Below, in pieces: positions 1 through 6,737 of a stretch of DNA of 14,317 bases (the first letter of the stretch is position 1; each line of letters opens with the position of its first letter). Origin of the DNA: Natronomicrosphaera sp040876735 (GTDB taxonomy: Bacteria > Planctomycetota > Phycisphaerae > Phycisphaerales > Phycisphaeraceae). The DNA is taken from NCBI GenBank assembly GCA_040876735.1, contig JBBDPC010000134.1, forward strand, positions 1 through 14,317, given 5' to 3'. The notes below the pieces were generated by a model. That model searched no databases, had not been told where the DNA came from, and saw nothing but the letters and a program-made list of their open reading frames with translations. The position numbers and the translations under genes are program-made.

Positions 1-947
1 CCTGGCGCTGCGGCTCGATCATCGGCTCGGGCATCGGCGGCATCGAAGAGTTCGAGTACGGCCACCGCAAGCTCATGGAGAAAGGCCCCGACCGCCTGAG
101 CCCCTTCATGGTGCCCAAGCTCATGTGCAACGCCGGCTCGGGCAACATCTCCATCCACTTCGGCATCCAGGGCCCCAACAACGCCGTCGCCTCCGCCTGC
201 GCCAGCGCCGCCCACGCCATCGGCGACGCCGCCAACGCCATCCGCCACAACGCCGCCGACATCATGATCGCCGGCGGCTCCGAGGCCGCCCTCACCCCGC
301 TCGGCCTCGGCTGTTTCGTCGCGCTCAAAGCCCTCTCCCGACGCAACGACGACCCCACCCGCGCCTCACGCCCGTTCGACCAGGACCGCGACGGCTTCAT
401 CCTCTCCGAAGGGGCCGGCGTCCTGATCCTCGAAGAATACGAGCACGCCAAGGCCCGCGGCGCCAAGATCTACGCCGAGTTGCTCGGCTACGGCCAGTCC
501 GCCGACGGCTCGCACATCACCGCGCCCGACGAACAGGGCCGCGGCGCCGCCTACGCCATGCAGGCCGCCCTCGAAGACGCCGGCCACGACCCCGCCGACG
601 TCACCTACATCAACGCCCACGGCACCAGCACGCCGCTCGGCGACGCCGCCGAAACCCGCGCCGTCAAACGCCTGTTCAACGATCATGCCTACAAGGTCGC
701 CGTCAACTCCACCAAGAGCATGACCGGCCACCTGCTCGGCGCCTCCGGCGGCATCGAGGCCGTCATCACCGCCAAGGCCATCGAAACCAGCCAGATCCCC
801 CCCACCATCAATCTCGACAAGCCCTCGGACGAGTGCGACCTCGACTACGTCCCCCATGAGGCCCGCGAACTCGACGTCAAGATCGGCATGAGCAACTCGT
901 TCGGCTTCGGCGGCCACAACGTCAGCCTCGTCCTCGGCAAAATCTGA
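1..947 (+). CDS. fabF: 3-oxoacyl-[acyl-carrier-protein] synthase II, 3' part (5' end outside window)
   Basis: This enzyme condenses malonyl-ACP with a growing acyl-ACP in the elongation step of type II fatty-acid synthesis in the cytoplasm. The reading frame is open from base 3, and about 314 residues are visible of the roughly 410-420 usual for the family, so about the first 100 are missing. The thiolase-fold signatures are intact. The active-site cysteine lies in SACASAAHAIG (Cys codon 198-200). The first catalytic histidine is in NAHGTSTPLGD, and the second is in KSMTGHLLGASGG together with the conserved lysine. The C-terminal loop reads NSFGFGGHN. The Cys-His-His triad separates FabF/FabB from FabH (Cys-His-Asn), and the GSGIGG and SPFMVP segments match FabF best. 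Its operon partners, such as acpP, would lie upstream and cannot be seen. Codons end in C far more often than in several neighbouring genes. Confidence 0.95.
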   Translation, partial: WRCGSIIGSGIGGIEEFEYGHRKLMEKGPDRLSPFMVPKLMCNAGSGNISIHFGIQGPNNAVASACASAAHAIGDAANAIRHNAADIMIAGGSEAALTPLGLGCFVALKALSRRNDDPTRASRPFDQDRDGFILSEGAGVLILEEYEHAKARGAKIYAELLGYGQSADGSHITAPDEQGRGAAYAMQAALEDAGHDPADVTYINAHGTSTPLGDAAETRAVKRLFNDHAYKVAVNSTKSMTGHLLGASGGIEAVITAKAIETSQIPPTINLDKPSDECDLDYVPHEARELDVKIGMSNSFGFGGHNVSLVLGKI

Positions 948-973
948 ACGCGTCTAAATGCTACGTGCCGCGG

Positions 974-1102
974 GATCAACCACAGAGACACAGCCATTAG
1001 CCCCGCAGCGCAGCGGAGGGGTGGCTGCCGGTGACACATGGTTCCCACCCCTCCGCTGCGCTGCGGGGCTAAAGGTCGGTCTCTGTGTCTCTGTGGTTGA
1101 TC
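974..1102. repeat. Composite two-level inverted repeat between fabF and the M42 peptidase gene
   Basis: Two perfect inverted repeats are nested here. The outer arms (974-993 and 1083-1102) are 20 bp each and contain ACCACAGAGACACAG and its complement. The inner arms (997-1024 and 1045-1072) are 28 bp each and contain CCCCGCAGCGCAGCGGAGG and its complement. The central loop is 20 nt. A 3-nt and a 10-nt spacer separate the two levels on the left and right. No open reading frame or transposase is present. It could be a dispersed palindromic element or MITE-like insertion, and as RNA it would form a very stable hairpin after fabF. I see no run of T after the outer arm, so a classical intrinsic terminator is not evident. 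The rest of the 948-1234 gap holds only the leader of the next gene. Confidence 0.9.
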
Positions 1103-1222
1103 ACGCGCACGAAGATCGGGTGATCGTTCCTCGCGCTGCCGTCTCATATCGAACAATCAGCCATCCGTGGTAAGCTGAGGGTGATGGCATCGCCCAGCGC
1201 CGATGCACCCGAGTTCATGCAC

Positions 1223-1228
1223 AGGGGA
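1223..1228 (+). promoter_or_regulatory. Shine-Dalgarno AGGGGA deciding the M42 peptidase start
   Basis: AGGGGA sits 6 nt before the ATG at 1235. In-frame starts also exist upstream (GTG 1181, ATG 1184), the latter shortly after GAGGG. The 1235 start gives a protein opening MRTESFEFFKTL, where family members normally begin, and removes an 18-residue extension that looks like untranslated leader. This is why 1235 was preferred. Confidence 0.6.
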
Positions 1229-1234
1229 TTGCAC

Positions 1235-2305
1235 ATGCGGACCGAATCTTTCGAGTTTTTCAAAACACTGATGGCCACCACCAGCCCCAGCGGCTTCGAA
1301 GCGCCGGGCCAACGGGTGTGGTGTGAATATGCCCGGCAGTTCGCCGACGAAGTCACGACCGACGCCTACGGCAACGCCGTGGCGGTGGTGAACCCCGGCG
1401 GGAACCCGAAGATCGTCTTCGACGGCCACGCCGACGAAATCGGCATGATGGTCAAGTACATCGACGAGAAGGGGTTCCTCTACGTGCAGCGGATCGGCGG
1501 GGTCGACCCGGCCCTGGTGCGGGGCAAGCGGGTGGACATCCACACGCCCGCCGGTCCGGTGCGCGGCGTGACGGGGGCGACCGCCATCCACCTCCAGCCG
1601 CGCGAGGGTGAAAAGAAAGCGCCCAAGTGGCCGGAGCTGTTCGTCGACATCGGCGCCGCCGACGCCGCGGAAGCGCGCCAGCGCGTGCAGGTGGGCCAGA
1701 CGGTCACGTTCGCCGACACGTTCGAGATGATCGGCGAACACGTCGGCGTGGCCCGGGCGTTCGACAACCGGGTGGGCACATGGTGTGCGCTGGAGGCCCT
1801 GCGCCTGGCGGCGGAGAATCGCGACAAGTTGCAATGTGCCGTGTACGCCTGCTCGAGCGTGATGGAGGAAGTCGGCGGGGCCGGGGCCGCCATGAACGCC
1901 GCCAGCATCAAGCCCGACGCCGCCATCGTCGTCGACGTCACGCACGCCACCGACTCGCCGGGCGTCGACTTGAAAGAGCACGGCGAAGTGAAGATGGGCC
2001 AGGGCCCGACCCTCTCGTTCGGGCGTGAGAACCACCCGGTGCTCAACGAGCTGATCGTCTCCGTCGCGAAGCAGGCGGACATCCCGGTCCAGTTCGAGGC
2101 CTTCGGCATCGCCGGCGGCACCAACGCCCTGTCGTACTACAGCAAGGAAGGCGGCATCCCCTGCGCGGTCCTGGGCCTGCCCAACCGCTACATGCACACG
2201 ACGGTGGAGATGATCGACCTGCGGGACATGCAGCGCATCGCCGACCTGCTCGCCGCCGTCGCCGGCCGCATCGAGAAGGGCCAGCGCTTCGCGGTGCCGG
2301 TGTAG
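1235..2305 (+). CDS. M42 family metallopeptidase (glutamyl aminopeptidase/TET-type)
   Basis: A predicted cytoplasmic di-metal aminopeptidase of peptidase family M42, which removes N-terminal residues from short peptides, often as a dodecameric TET particle. From this start it is 356 residues, normal for the family. The conserved metal and catalytic positions are all visible: His65 and Asp67 in FDGHADEIG, Asp177 in ARAFDNRVG, the Glu211-Glu212 pair in SSVMEEVGGAGA, Asp234 in VVDVTHATD, and His321 in NRYMHTTVEM. The substrate-pocket loop GIAGGTNA is also present. Exact specificity (glutamyl, leucyl or other) cannot be read from sequence, and older annotations call such proteins endoglucanase M. 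The gene appears to be a single transcription unit, downstream of the composite repeat and convergent with the phospholipase-D-like gene 26 bp away. A longer form starting at 1181 is possible. Confidence 0.92.
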   Translation: MRTESFEFFKTLMATTSPSGFEAPGQRVWCEYARQFADEVTTDAYGNAVAVVNPGGNPKIVFDGHADEIGMMVKYIDEKGFLYVQRIGGVDPALVRGKRVDIHTPAGPVRGVTGATAIHLQPREGEKKAPKWPELFVDIGAADAAEARQRVQVGQTVTFADTFEMIGEHVGVARAFDNRVGTWCALEALRLAAENRDKLQCAVYACSSVMEEVGGAGAAMNAASIKPDAAIVVDVTHATDSPGVDLKEHGEVKMGQGPTLSFGRENHPVLNELIVSVAKQADIPVQFEAFGIAGGTNALSYYSKEGGIPCAVLGLPNRYMHTTVEMIDLRDMQRIADLLAAVAGRIEKGQRFAVPV

Positions 2306-2330
2306 ACCACTGGCCTGAAAGGTCACCGGC
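2296..2330. terminator. Hairpin between convergent genes, possible bidirectional terminator
   Basis: GCCGGTG (2296-2302) pairs with CACCGGC (2324-2330). The stem continues as ACC (2306-2308) with GGT (2321-2323) after bulging the TAG stop codon of the M42 gene. It lies between two convergent stop codons. There is no T-run on either strand, so termination activity is inferred from position only. Confidence 0.4.
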
Positions 2331-2331
2331 G

Positions 2332-2955
2332 TCAGAGCTTCGGTTCTTCCAGCGGGACGGGGCAGATCTCGCGTCGGCCGCAGCCGGTGCATCGCTCGCC
2401 CTCCCACAGGGCGTTGAACTGTTGCAGCACGGCGTCGATCAGTTCGGACGACTCGGTCCACACGCCCCACTCGATGTTCCGCCGAGCGTCCGCCTTCGCA
2501 CCGAGCCCGGCGCCGGTGAGGTTCGCCGAGCCGAGGTACATCGCCTTGGCATCCACGATCACCGCCTTGGCGTGCAGCCGGGGGCATCGGCGGATCGTGA
2601 GGTTGGCCGGGAGCGTGCCGCGCAGCTCCCGCAGCGCCGCACTGCTCGGGACGCCGGCGTGCAGCACGCGCACCTCCACCCCCTGCTTCGCCAGCCGCAC
2701 GAGATGGGCCACGATCGACGGCGCCCCGCGTCGGCCCCCGCTGGCAGCGCCGCCCGGCCCGGCGGCCGGCACGAGCATCGCCTTGAAGTCGGCGGTCGCC
2801 ACGGCCAGGCTCACCTTCGCCTTGAGCATGCCCGCCTGCACCACCCGACGTTGATGCTCGGCATCGACCACAAGCTGCACCGAGCCCGCAGGCCCGCCAT
2901 CACCCGGGCTGGCCATCGCCCGGGCGAAATCAGGCGTCAGATGGAGGTCGCTCAT
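2332..2955 (-). CDS. Phospholipase D-like domain protein with one HKD motif and C-terminal cysteine cluster
   Basis: A 207-residue protein of the phospholipase D/nuclease superfamily. The HKD signature is complete: His128, Lys130 and Asp135 in RLHAKAVIVDAK, followed by GSANLTGAG (141-149) and Glu162. Only one HKD motif is present. Family members of this size, such as Nuc-type nucleases, build the active site from two subunits, so a homodimer is expected. Residues 45-60 form the first hydrophobic strand region, and 65-78 is a Gly/Pro/Ala-rich insertion. The C-terminus carries CTGCGRREIC (Cys189, Cys192, Cys198), which may bind a metal, with Cys124 just before the HKD motif a possible fourth ligand. 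There is no signal peptide, so it is probably cytoplasmic and could act on DNA, RNA or phospholipid. It is convergent with the M42 gene and divergent from the tRNA. No strong ribosome-binding site is seen before the ATG. Confidence 0.8.
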   Translation of the reverse strand: MSDLHLTPDFARAMASPGDGGPAGSVQLVVDAEHQRRVVQAGMLKAKVSLAVATADFKAMLVPAAGPGGAASGGRRGAPSIVAHLVRLAKQGVEVRVLHAGVPSSAALRELRGTLPANLTIRRCPRLHAKAVIVDAKAMYLGSANLTGAGLGAKADARRNIEWGVWTESSELIDAVLQQFNALWEGERCTGCGRREICPVPLEEPKL

Positions 2956-3056
2956 CGTCTGTTTATCGGCTGGTTCGACTGAGATGACCCAGGATTGCTC
3001 AAGGCCGAGGCGCCCCTATGACCGGGCCGCGCCCGCCTCGCCGCCGACATGGCGGA

Positions 3057-3085
3057 CTCGACCCCGGTTCGACACTTCGTACAAT
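3057..3085 (+). promoter_or_regulatory. Putative sigma-70-type promoter of tRNA-Thr
   Basis: TACAAT at 3080-3085 matches five of six bases of the TATAAT -10 box. A weak -35 candidate, CTCGAC, lies at 3057-3062 with a 17-bp spacer. Initiation would fall about 12-14 nt before the mature tRNA. Further upstream, between the divergent genes, a 7-bp inverted repeat (CGAGGCG 3006-3012 with CGCCTCG 3034-3040) encloses a GC-rich loop of unknown meaning. Nothing else was found in 2956-3056. Confidence 0.45.
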
Positions 3086-3105
3086 GCGTGCCCGCAGCGT
3101 GGCGT

Positions 3106-3178
3106 GCCACCTTAGCTCAATTGGCAGAGCAGCGGTTTTGTAAACCGCAGGTTGCCGGTTCAAGTCCGGCAGGTGGCT
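3106..3178 (+). tRNA. tRNA-Thr (anticodon UGU)
   Basis: The complete 73-nt cloverleaf can be drawn. The acceptor stem is GCCACCT (3106-3112) with AGGTGGC (3171-3177) and discriminator T3178. The D stem is GCTC/GAGC. The anticodon stem is GCGGT/ACCGC around loop TTTGTAA, with anticodon TGT at 3139-3141 reading ACA. The variable loop is AGGTT. The T stem is GCCGG/CCGGC with loop TTCAAGT. All stems are perfectly paired. CCA is not encoded and must be added by nucleotidyltransferase. The next gene starts 49 bp downstream with no clear terminator between. Confidence 0.97.
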
Positions 3179-3227
3179 TTGAGGCGAGGCCCTCTCCCCC
3201 CCTATTTCCACCCCAAAAGGTGTTCGC

Positions 3228-4103
3228 ATGCAGATCGGCGTCAGTTCATACAGTTACCTCCGGCTGATCAGCGCGGGCCAGATGAGCGTGGAAGACGTGC
3301 CCGCCAAAGCGAAAGAAATGGGCTTTGACGTGGTGGAGTTCACCGCGTTCAAGCCGCCGGCGGGGCAGACACCGCTGGCCTACGCCGACCGGCTGCGCGA
3401 GCGGGCCGAGGCGGCGGGGATGCCGGTGGTGAACTATGCCGTGGGCGCCGATTTTCTCACCGGCAGCCACGGCGACCTTCAGGCCGAGATCGAGCGGGTC
3501 AAGGCGGAAGTGGACGTGGCGCGCAAGCTGGGGGCGACGCGCATGCGGCACGACGCCACCGGCGGCTATCCGGCCGACCATCCGGGGCCGAAGTCGTTCG
3601 ACGCCGCGCTGCCGAGGCTGGCCGCGGGGTGCCGGGCGGTGACGGCGTATGCGGCCGACCATGGCATCACGACGATGGTGGAGAACCACGGCCTCTTCTG
3701 CCAGGACAGCGACCGCGTGGAGAAGCTCGCCTGCGAAGTGGCGCATCCGAACTTCGGCCTGCTCGTGGACGTGGGCAACTTCATCTGCGTGGACGAAGAC
3801 CCCGGCCGGGCGCTCGGGCGGGTGCTGCCCTATGCCCGGCACGTCCACTTCAAAGACTTTCACCTCAAGCCGGGCAACCTCGCGTCGCCGGGCGAAGGGT
3901 GGCGGCTCTCGCGCGGCGGCAACCACTGGCGCGGCGCGATCATCGGCCACGGCGACGTGCCGGTCGGCCTCTGCGCCCGCCTGCTCCAGCAGGCCGGCTA
4001 CGACGGCGTGGTCTCCATCGAGTTTGAGGGCATGGAAGATCCGATCACCGGCATCCGCATCGGCCGGGACAATCTCTGTCGCTTGTTCGGCCGGGCGAAC
4101 TGA
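3228..4103 (+). CDS. Sugar phosphate isomerase/epimerase-like TIM-barrel protein
   Basis: A 291-residue protein of the xylose-isomerase-like TIM-barrel family (AP endonuclease family 2 fold), whose bacterial members isomerise or epimerise sugars, keto-sugars or inosose, usually with one divalent metal. The barrel begins at once (MQIGVSSYSY). Metal-binding positions expected for the fold are visible: Glu152 in TTMVENHG, Asp181 in LLVDVGN, His207 in HVHFKDFH, and Glu265 in VVSIEFEG. There is no signal peptide, so it is cytoplasmic. The start is supported by AAAAGGTG five bases before the ATG. The stop is 14 bp before the permease start, which indicates an operon. The tRNA-Thr promoter may also read into it, since no terminator separates them. 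The substrate cannot be named, and an AP endonuclease role is unlikely given the sugar-metabolism context. Confidence 0.85.
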   Translation: MQIGVSSYSYLRLISAGQMSVEDVPAKAKEMGFDVVEFTAFKPPAGQTPLAYADRLRERAEAAGMPVVNYAVGADFLTGSHGDLQAEIERVKAEVDVARKLGATRMRHDATGGYPADHPGPKSFDAALPRLAAGCRAVTAYAADHGITTMVENHGLFCQDSDRVEKLACEVAHPNFGLLVDVGNFICVDEDPGRALGRVLPYARHVHFKDFHLKPGNLASPGEGWRLSRGGNHWRGAIIGHGDVPVGLCARLLQQAGYDGVVSIEFEGMEDPITGIRIGRDNLCRLFGRAN

Positions 4104-4117
4104 GGAGGGCATCGCTT

Positions 4118-5470
4118 GTGAGCACTGCGAATGAAACGTCGTCTTCGTCCGCCGCTGCCGGAAGGCAAGGCTCGCTTCGTCGGGAACTGGGCGTCTTCGG
4201 CGCGGTGATGATGGGACTGGGTTCGATCGTGGGCACGGGGGTGTTCGTGAGCATCGGCGTGGCGGCGGGCGTGGCCGGGCCGGCGGTGATCCTGGCGATC
4301 GGCCTCGCGGCGCTGGTGGCGATGTGCAACGCCTTCAGCAGCGCGCAGCTTGCGGCGAATCACCCGGTCAGCGGCGGCACGTACGAGTACGGCTACACCT
4401 ACCTGCACCCGACGCTGGGCTTCACCGCCGGCTGGATGTTCCTCTGCGCCAAAAGCGCCTCGGCCGCCACGGCGGCGCTGGGCTTCGCCGGCTACCTGCT
4501 GCACACGTTCGGCACGTCCACCGGGGATGGGGCGCAGTGGCTTGCGCTGGTGGCGGTGGTGACGGCCGTGGTGCTGACGGCCGTGGTGCTCGGCGGGATT
4601 CGGCGGTCGAGCGCGACCAACATCATCATCGTTTCGGTCACGCTCGCCGCGCTGGTGCTGTTCGTGCTGGCGGGGTTGCCGGTGCTGCTGGGCAACGGCA
4701 CGGCCAACCTGACGCCCTTCTTCGCGCCCGCCGAAGCCGGAGAAGCCGGCGGCATACAGGGGCTGCTCTACGGCACGGCGTTGATGTTCGTCGCCTACAC
4801 CGGCTACGGCCGCATCGCCACGATGGGCGAAGAGATTCACGCCCCGCGCCGCAACATCCCCAAAGCCATCGTCATCACGCTCATCGTCTCGGCGTTGCTG
4901 TACATCGGCGTCGGCGTGGTCGCGATCGGCGCGTTCGGGGCCGGGCCGCTGAGCGAAGCGACCGAAAGCCAGGCGGCGCCGCTGGAAACCGTGTCGCGCA
5001 CGTTCGGCGTGCCGGGGCTGCACTGGCTGATTGCGATCGGGGCGATGACCGCCATGCTCGGCGTGCTGCTGAACCTGATCCTGGGCCTGTCGCGCGTCGT
5101 GCTGGCGATGGGACGCCGGCGCGACCTGCCCGCCGCCACCGCCCGCCTCAACGCCGACGGCACGACGCCTTACGTCGCGGTGATCGTCGTCGGCGTCCTC
5201 ATCGCCGCCCTGGCGTCGATCGGCAGCGTCAAGACCACCTGGGCGTTCAGCGCCTTCACTGTCCTGATCTACTACGCCATCACCAACCTCGCGGCCCTGC
5301 GGTTGCGGAAGGAAGACCGCCTGTATCCGGCGGCCTTCGCGTGGGGCGGGCTTGCGGCGTGCCTGTTCCTGGCCTTCTGGGTCGACTGGCAGATCTGGCT
5401 GGCCGGGCTGGGGCTGATCGCGATCGGCCTGGCGTGGCATCTGCTGCGGCGGCGGATGGGGGCCGGCTGA
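4118..5470 (+). CDS. APC superfamily permease (amino acid transporter-like)
   Basis: A 450-residue inner-membrane secondary transporter of the amino acid-polyamine-organocation superfamily, with about twelve hydrophobic helices. The short Ser-rich cytoplasmic N-terminus leads into TM1 with GLGSIVGTGVFVSIG (33-47), the unwound substrate-binding helix of LeuT-fold APC proteins. Further family marks are the TM6 region (TALMFVAYTGYGRIA) and the EEIHAPRRNIPKAI motif, the EExxxPRRxxPxA signature typical of the family. Translation starts at GTG, with GAGGAGGG (4102-4109) overlapping the preceding stop and eight bases before the start, so the two genes are probably co-translated. A sugar isomerase is an unusual partner for an amino-acid-type permease. 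The substrate could be an amino acid, amino sugar derivative or organic cation, and sequence alone does not decide. Confidence 0.9.
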   Translation: MSTANETSSSSAAAGRQGSLRRELGVFGAVMMGLGSIVGTGVFVSIGVAAGVAGPAVILAIGLAALVAMCNAFSSAQLAANHPVSGGTYEYGYTYLHPTLGFTAGWMFLCAKSASAATAALGFAGYLLHTFGTSTGDGAQWLALVAVVTAVVLTAVVLGGIRRSSATNIIIVSVTLAALVLFVLAGLPVLLGNGTANLTPFFAPAEAGEAGGIQGLLYGTALMFVAYTGYGRIATMGEEIHAPRRNIPKAIVITLIVSALLYIGVGVVAIGAFGAGPLSEATESQAAPLETVSRTFGVPGLHWLIAIGAMTAMLGVLLNLILGLSRVVLAMGRRRDLPAATARLNADGTTPYVAVIVVGVLIAALASIGSVKTTWAFSAFTVLIYYAITNLAALRLRKEDRLYPAAFAWGGLAACLFLAFWVDWQIWLAGLGLIAIGLAWHLLRRRMGAG

Positions 5471-5471
5471 C

Positions 5472-5539
5472 GTAGGGTCCGCGGTTCGCGGACCGCGCCT
5501 TGCCGGGATCACCAGTGGTCCGCGAGCCGCGGACCCTAC
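5472..5539. repeat. Nested palindrome between convergent genes
   Basis: Two 23-nt arms (5472-5494 and 5517-5539) pair at 22 of 23 positions, and the exception is a possible G-T wobble. The loop is 22 nt. Each arm is also a palindrome on its own: GGTCCGCG and CGCGGACC around a 3-nt loop. The sequence can therefore form one long hairpin or two short ones. It lies 1 bp after the permease stop and 25 bp before the convergent oxidoreductase stop, so it could act as a bidirectional terminator or be a dispersed palindromic repeat. No T-run follows. Confidence 0.85.
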
Positions 5540-5564
5540 CGGTGCAGCGCTGGGACGAGACGCG

Positions 5565-6737
5565 CTACTCTTCACGCGCACCGTTGGGGAAGACGTGGCG
5601 GGCGAGTTGCTCGGCGGTGACGGCGGTGTGCAGCGAGCGGTAGCCGTTGTGCTCGCTGACGCGTCGCCGGTGGGCAGGCGTATGGATGGCCTTGATCTGG
5701 TCCAGCAGCAGTTGCTGGAGCACGTGGCCGTAGAGCGCATCCTTGGTCATGCCGGTGGTGGCGTAGAGGCGGTAGTGGCCGTCGACTTCGTAAGGCTTGT
5801 GCCGGCTGACGCCCATTCGCTCGTCGCCGGTGTAGGTGGCGACGGTTTCGGTCTGGCAGTCGGGCAGCAGGTTCTGTATCGCCTTGACCTGATCACGGGT
5901 GGCGATGCAATCCACGGTCATCGCGGTCGGCACCCATTCGTCGAGCCGGACCGACCCTCGCTCGAAGACGAGGCGCATCTCCTGCCGGTCCATGCGTGTT
6001 GCCTGGGTAAAGCCGTGGTAGAAGTTCACCAGCACGCCGCCCACGCCGTCCTGGTAGCGGACCGTGCAGTGGACCTGCTCGATCAGGTCCGCGTTGCTCC
6101 GCTGCACCTGCTGCGCCGCGGCGACTTCGCCCTCGCCCAGCCACCAGTTGAACAGGTCGAAGAAGTGGACGCCGTGCTCGATGAAGATGCCGCCGCTGCG
6201 GCTGCGGTCCCAGAACCAGTGCTCGGGCGGCAGCGGTTCGTCCTTGGCATAATTCTCGAAGAACCCGTGCAACGGTTCGCCGAGCAGTTTCTGGTCGATG
6301 ATCCGCTTGAGTGCTTCGCACAGCGGGTCGTAGCGCATGATGAGGTTGACCGACAAGATGCGCTGCTTCGACTCGGCGAGGTCGATCATCGCCTCGGCCT
6401 CGGCGAGGGTGATCGCCAGCGGCTTTTCGCAGAGCACGTGCTTGCCCGCTTGCAGCGCCTTGGTGGCGAGGTCGCCGTGCGTGAACGGCGGGGTGGCGAT
6501 GTGCACCAGGTCGATGTCCGGGCGGTTGAGCAGCGCGTCGACCGACGCACTCGCTTCAAGCCCCAGTTCCTCGGCGGCGCGGCGGGCGGCGTCGGGGTCC
6601 GCGTCGGCCACCGCGATGGGCCGGGCCTGATCGAGACGTTGATACTTCGAGCAGGCGTACCGGCCGAAGCTGCCCGCGCCGATCAGGCCGTAGCCCACCG
6701 GCCGGTCGTTTCCACCCTTGACCGCGTCGTCACTCAT
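5565..6737 (-). CDS. Gfo/Idh/MocA family oxidoreductase
   Basis: A 390-residue NAD(P)-dependent oxidoreductase of the family that acts on sugars, inositols and glycosides. Its N-terminal Rossmann fold has the intact motif GLIGAGSFGRYA (glycines 20, 22 and 25). Asp45 and Asp47 after strand 2 suggest NAD(H) preference. The family's catalytic lysine is in CEKPLA (Lys105). The C-terminal alpha/beta domain carries HWFWDRSRSGGIFIEHGVHF, with a candidate active-site histidine. No signal peptide is visible, so it is cytoplasmic. Its start overlaps the stop of the upstream gene by 4 bp (ATGA at 6734-6737), so translation is probably coupled. It is clearly a paralogue of the C-terminal half of that upstream protein, sharing HWFWD, SGGIF-EHGVHFFD, YHGF and FERG blocks in the same order. 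The sugar substrate is unknown. Confidence 0.9.
   Translation of the reverse strand: MSDDAVKGGNDRPVGYGLIGAGSFGRYACSKYQRLDQARPIAVADADPDAARRAAEELGLEASASVDALLNRPDIDLVHIATPPFTHGDLATKALQAGKHVLCEKPLAITLAEAEAMIDLAESKQRILSVNLIMRYDPLCEALKRIIDQKLLGEPLHGFFENYAKDEPLPPEHWFWDRSRSGGIFIEHGVHFFDLFNWWLGEGEVAAAQQVQRSNADLIEQVHCTVRYQDGVGGVLVNFYHGFTQATRMDRQEMRLVFERGSVRLDEWVPTAMTVDCIATRDQVKAIQNLLPDCQTETVATYTGDERMGVSRHKPYEVDGHYRLYATTGMTKDALYGHVLQQLLLDQIKAIHTPAHRRRVSEHNGYRSLHTAVTAEQLARHVFPNGAREE

Noticed and set aside
1157..2587. A 476-codon minus-strand open frame opposite the M42 peptidase gene
   Set aside because: Composition is antisense-like (Arg/His/Gly/Val), with no domain motif. It would also overlap both the well-supported M42 gene and the phospholipase-D-like gene.
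2332..2955. The phospholipase-D-like gene as part of an anti-phage defence system
   Set aside because: No helicase, methylase, toxin or other defence partner is adjacent. It sits between a peptidase gene and a tRNA.
3106..3178. tRNA-Thr as an attachment site for an integrated element
   Set aside because: No integrase gene is present and I found no repeat of the tRNA 3' end elsewhere in the window. Neighbours look like ordinary chromosomal genes.
3998..5740. A 580-codon minus-strand open frame opposite the APC permease
   Set aside because: It lacks hydrophobic or catalytic motifs, crosses the nested palindrome and conflicts with the strongly supported permease and oxidoreductase frames.
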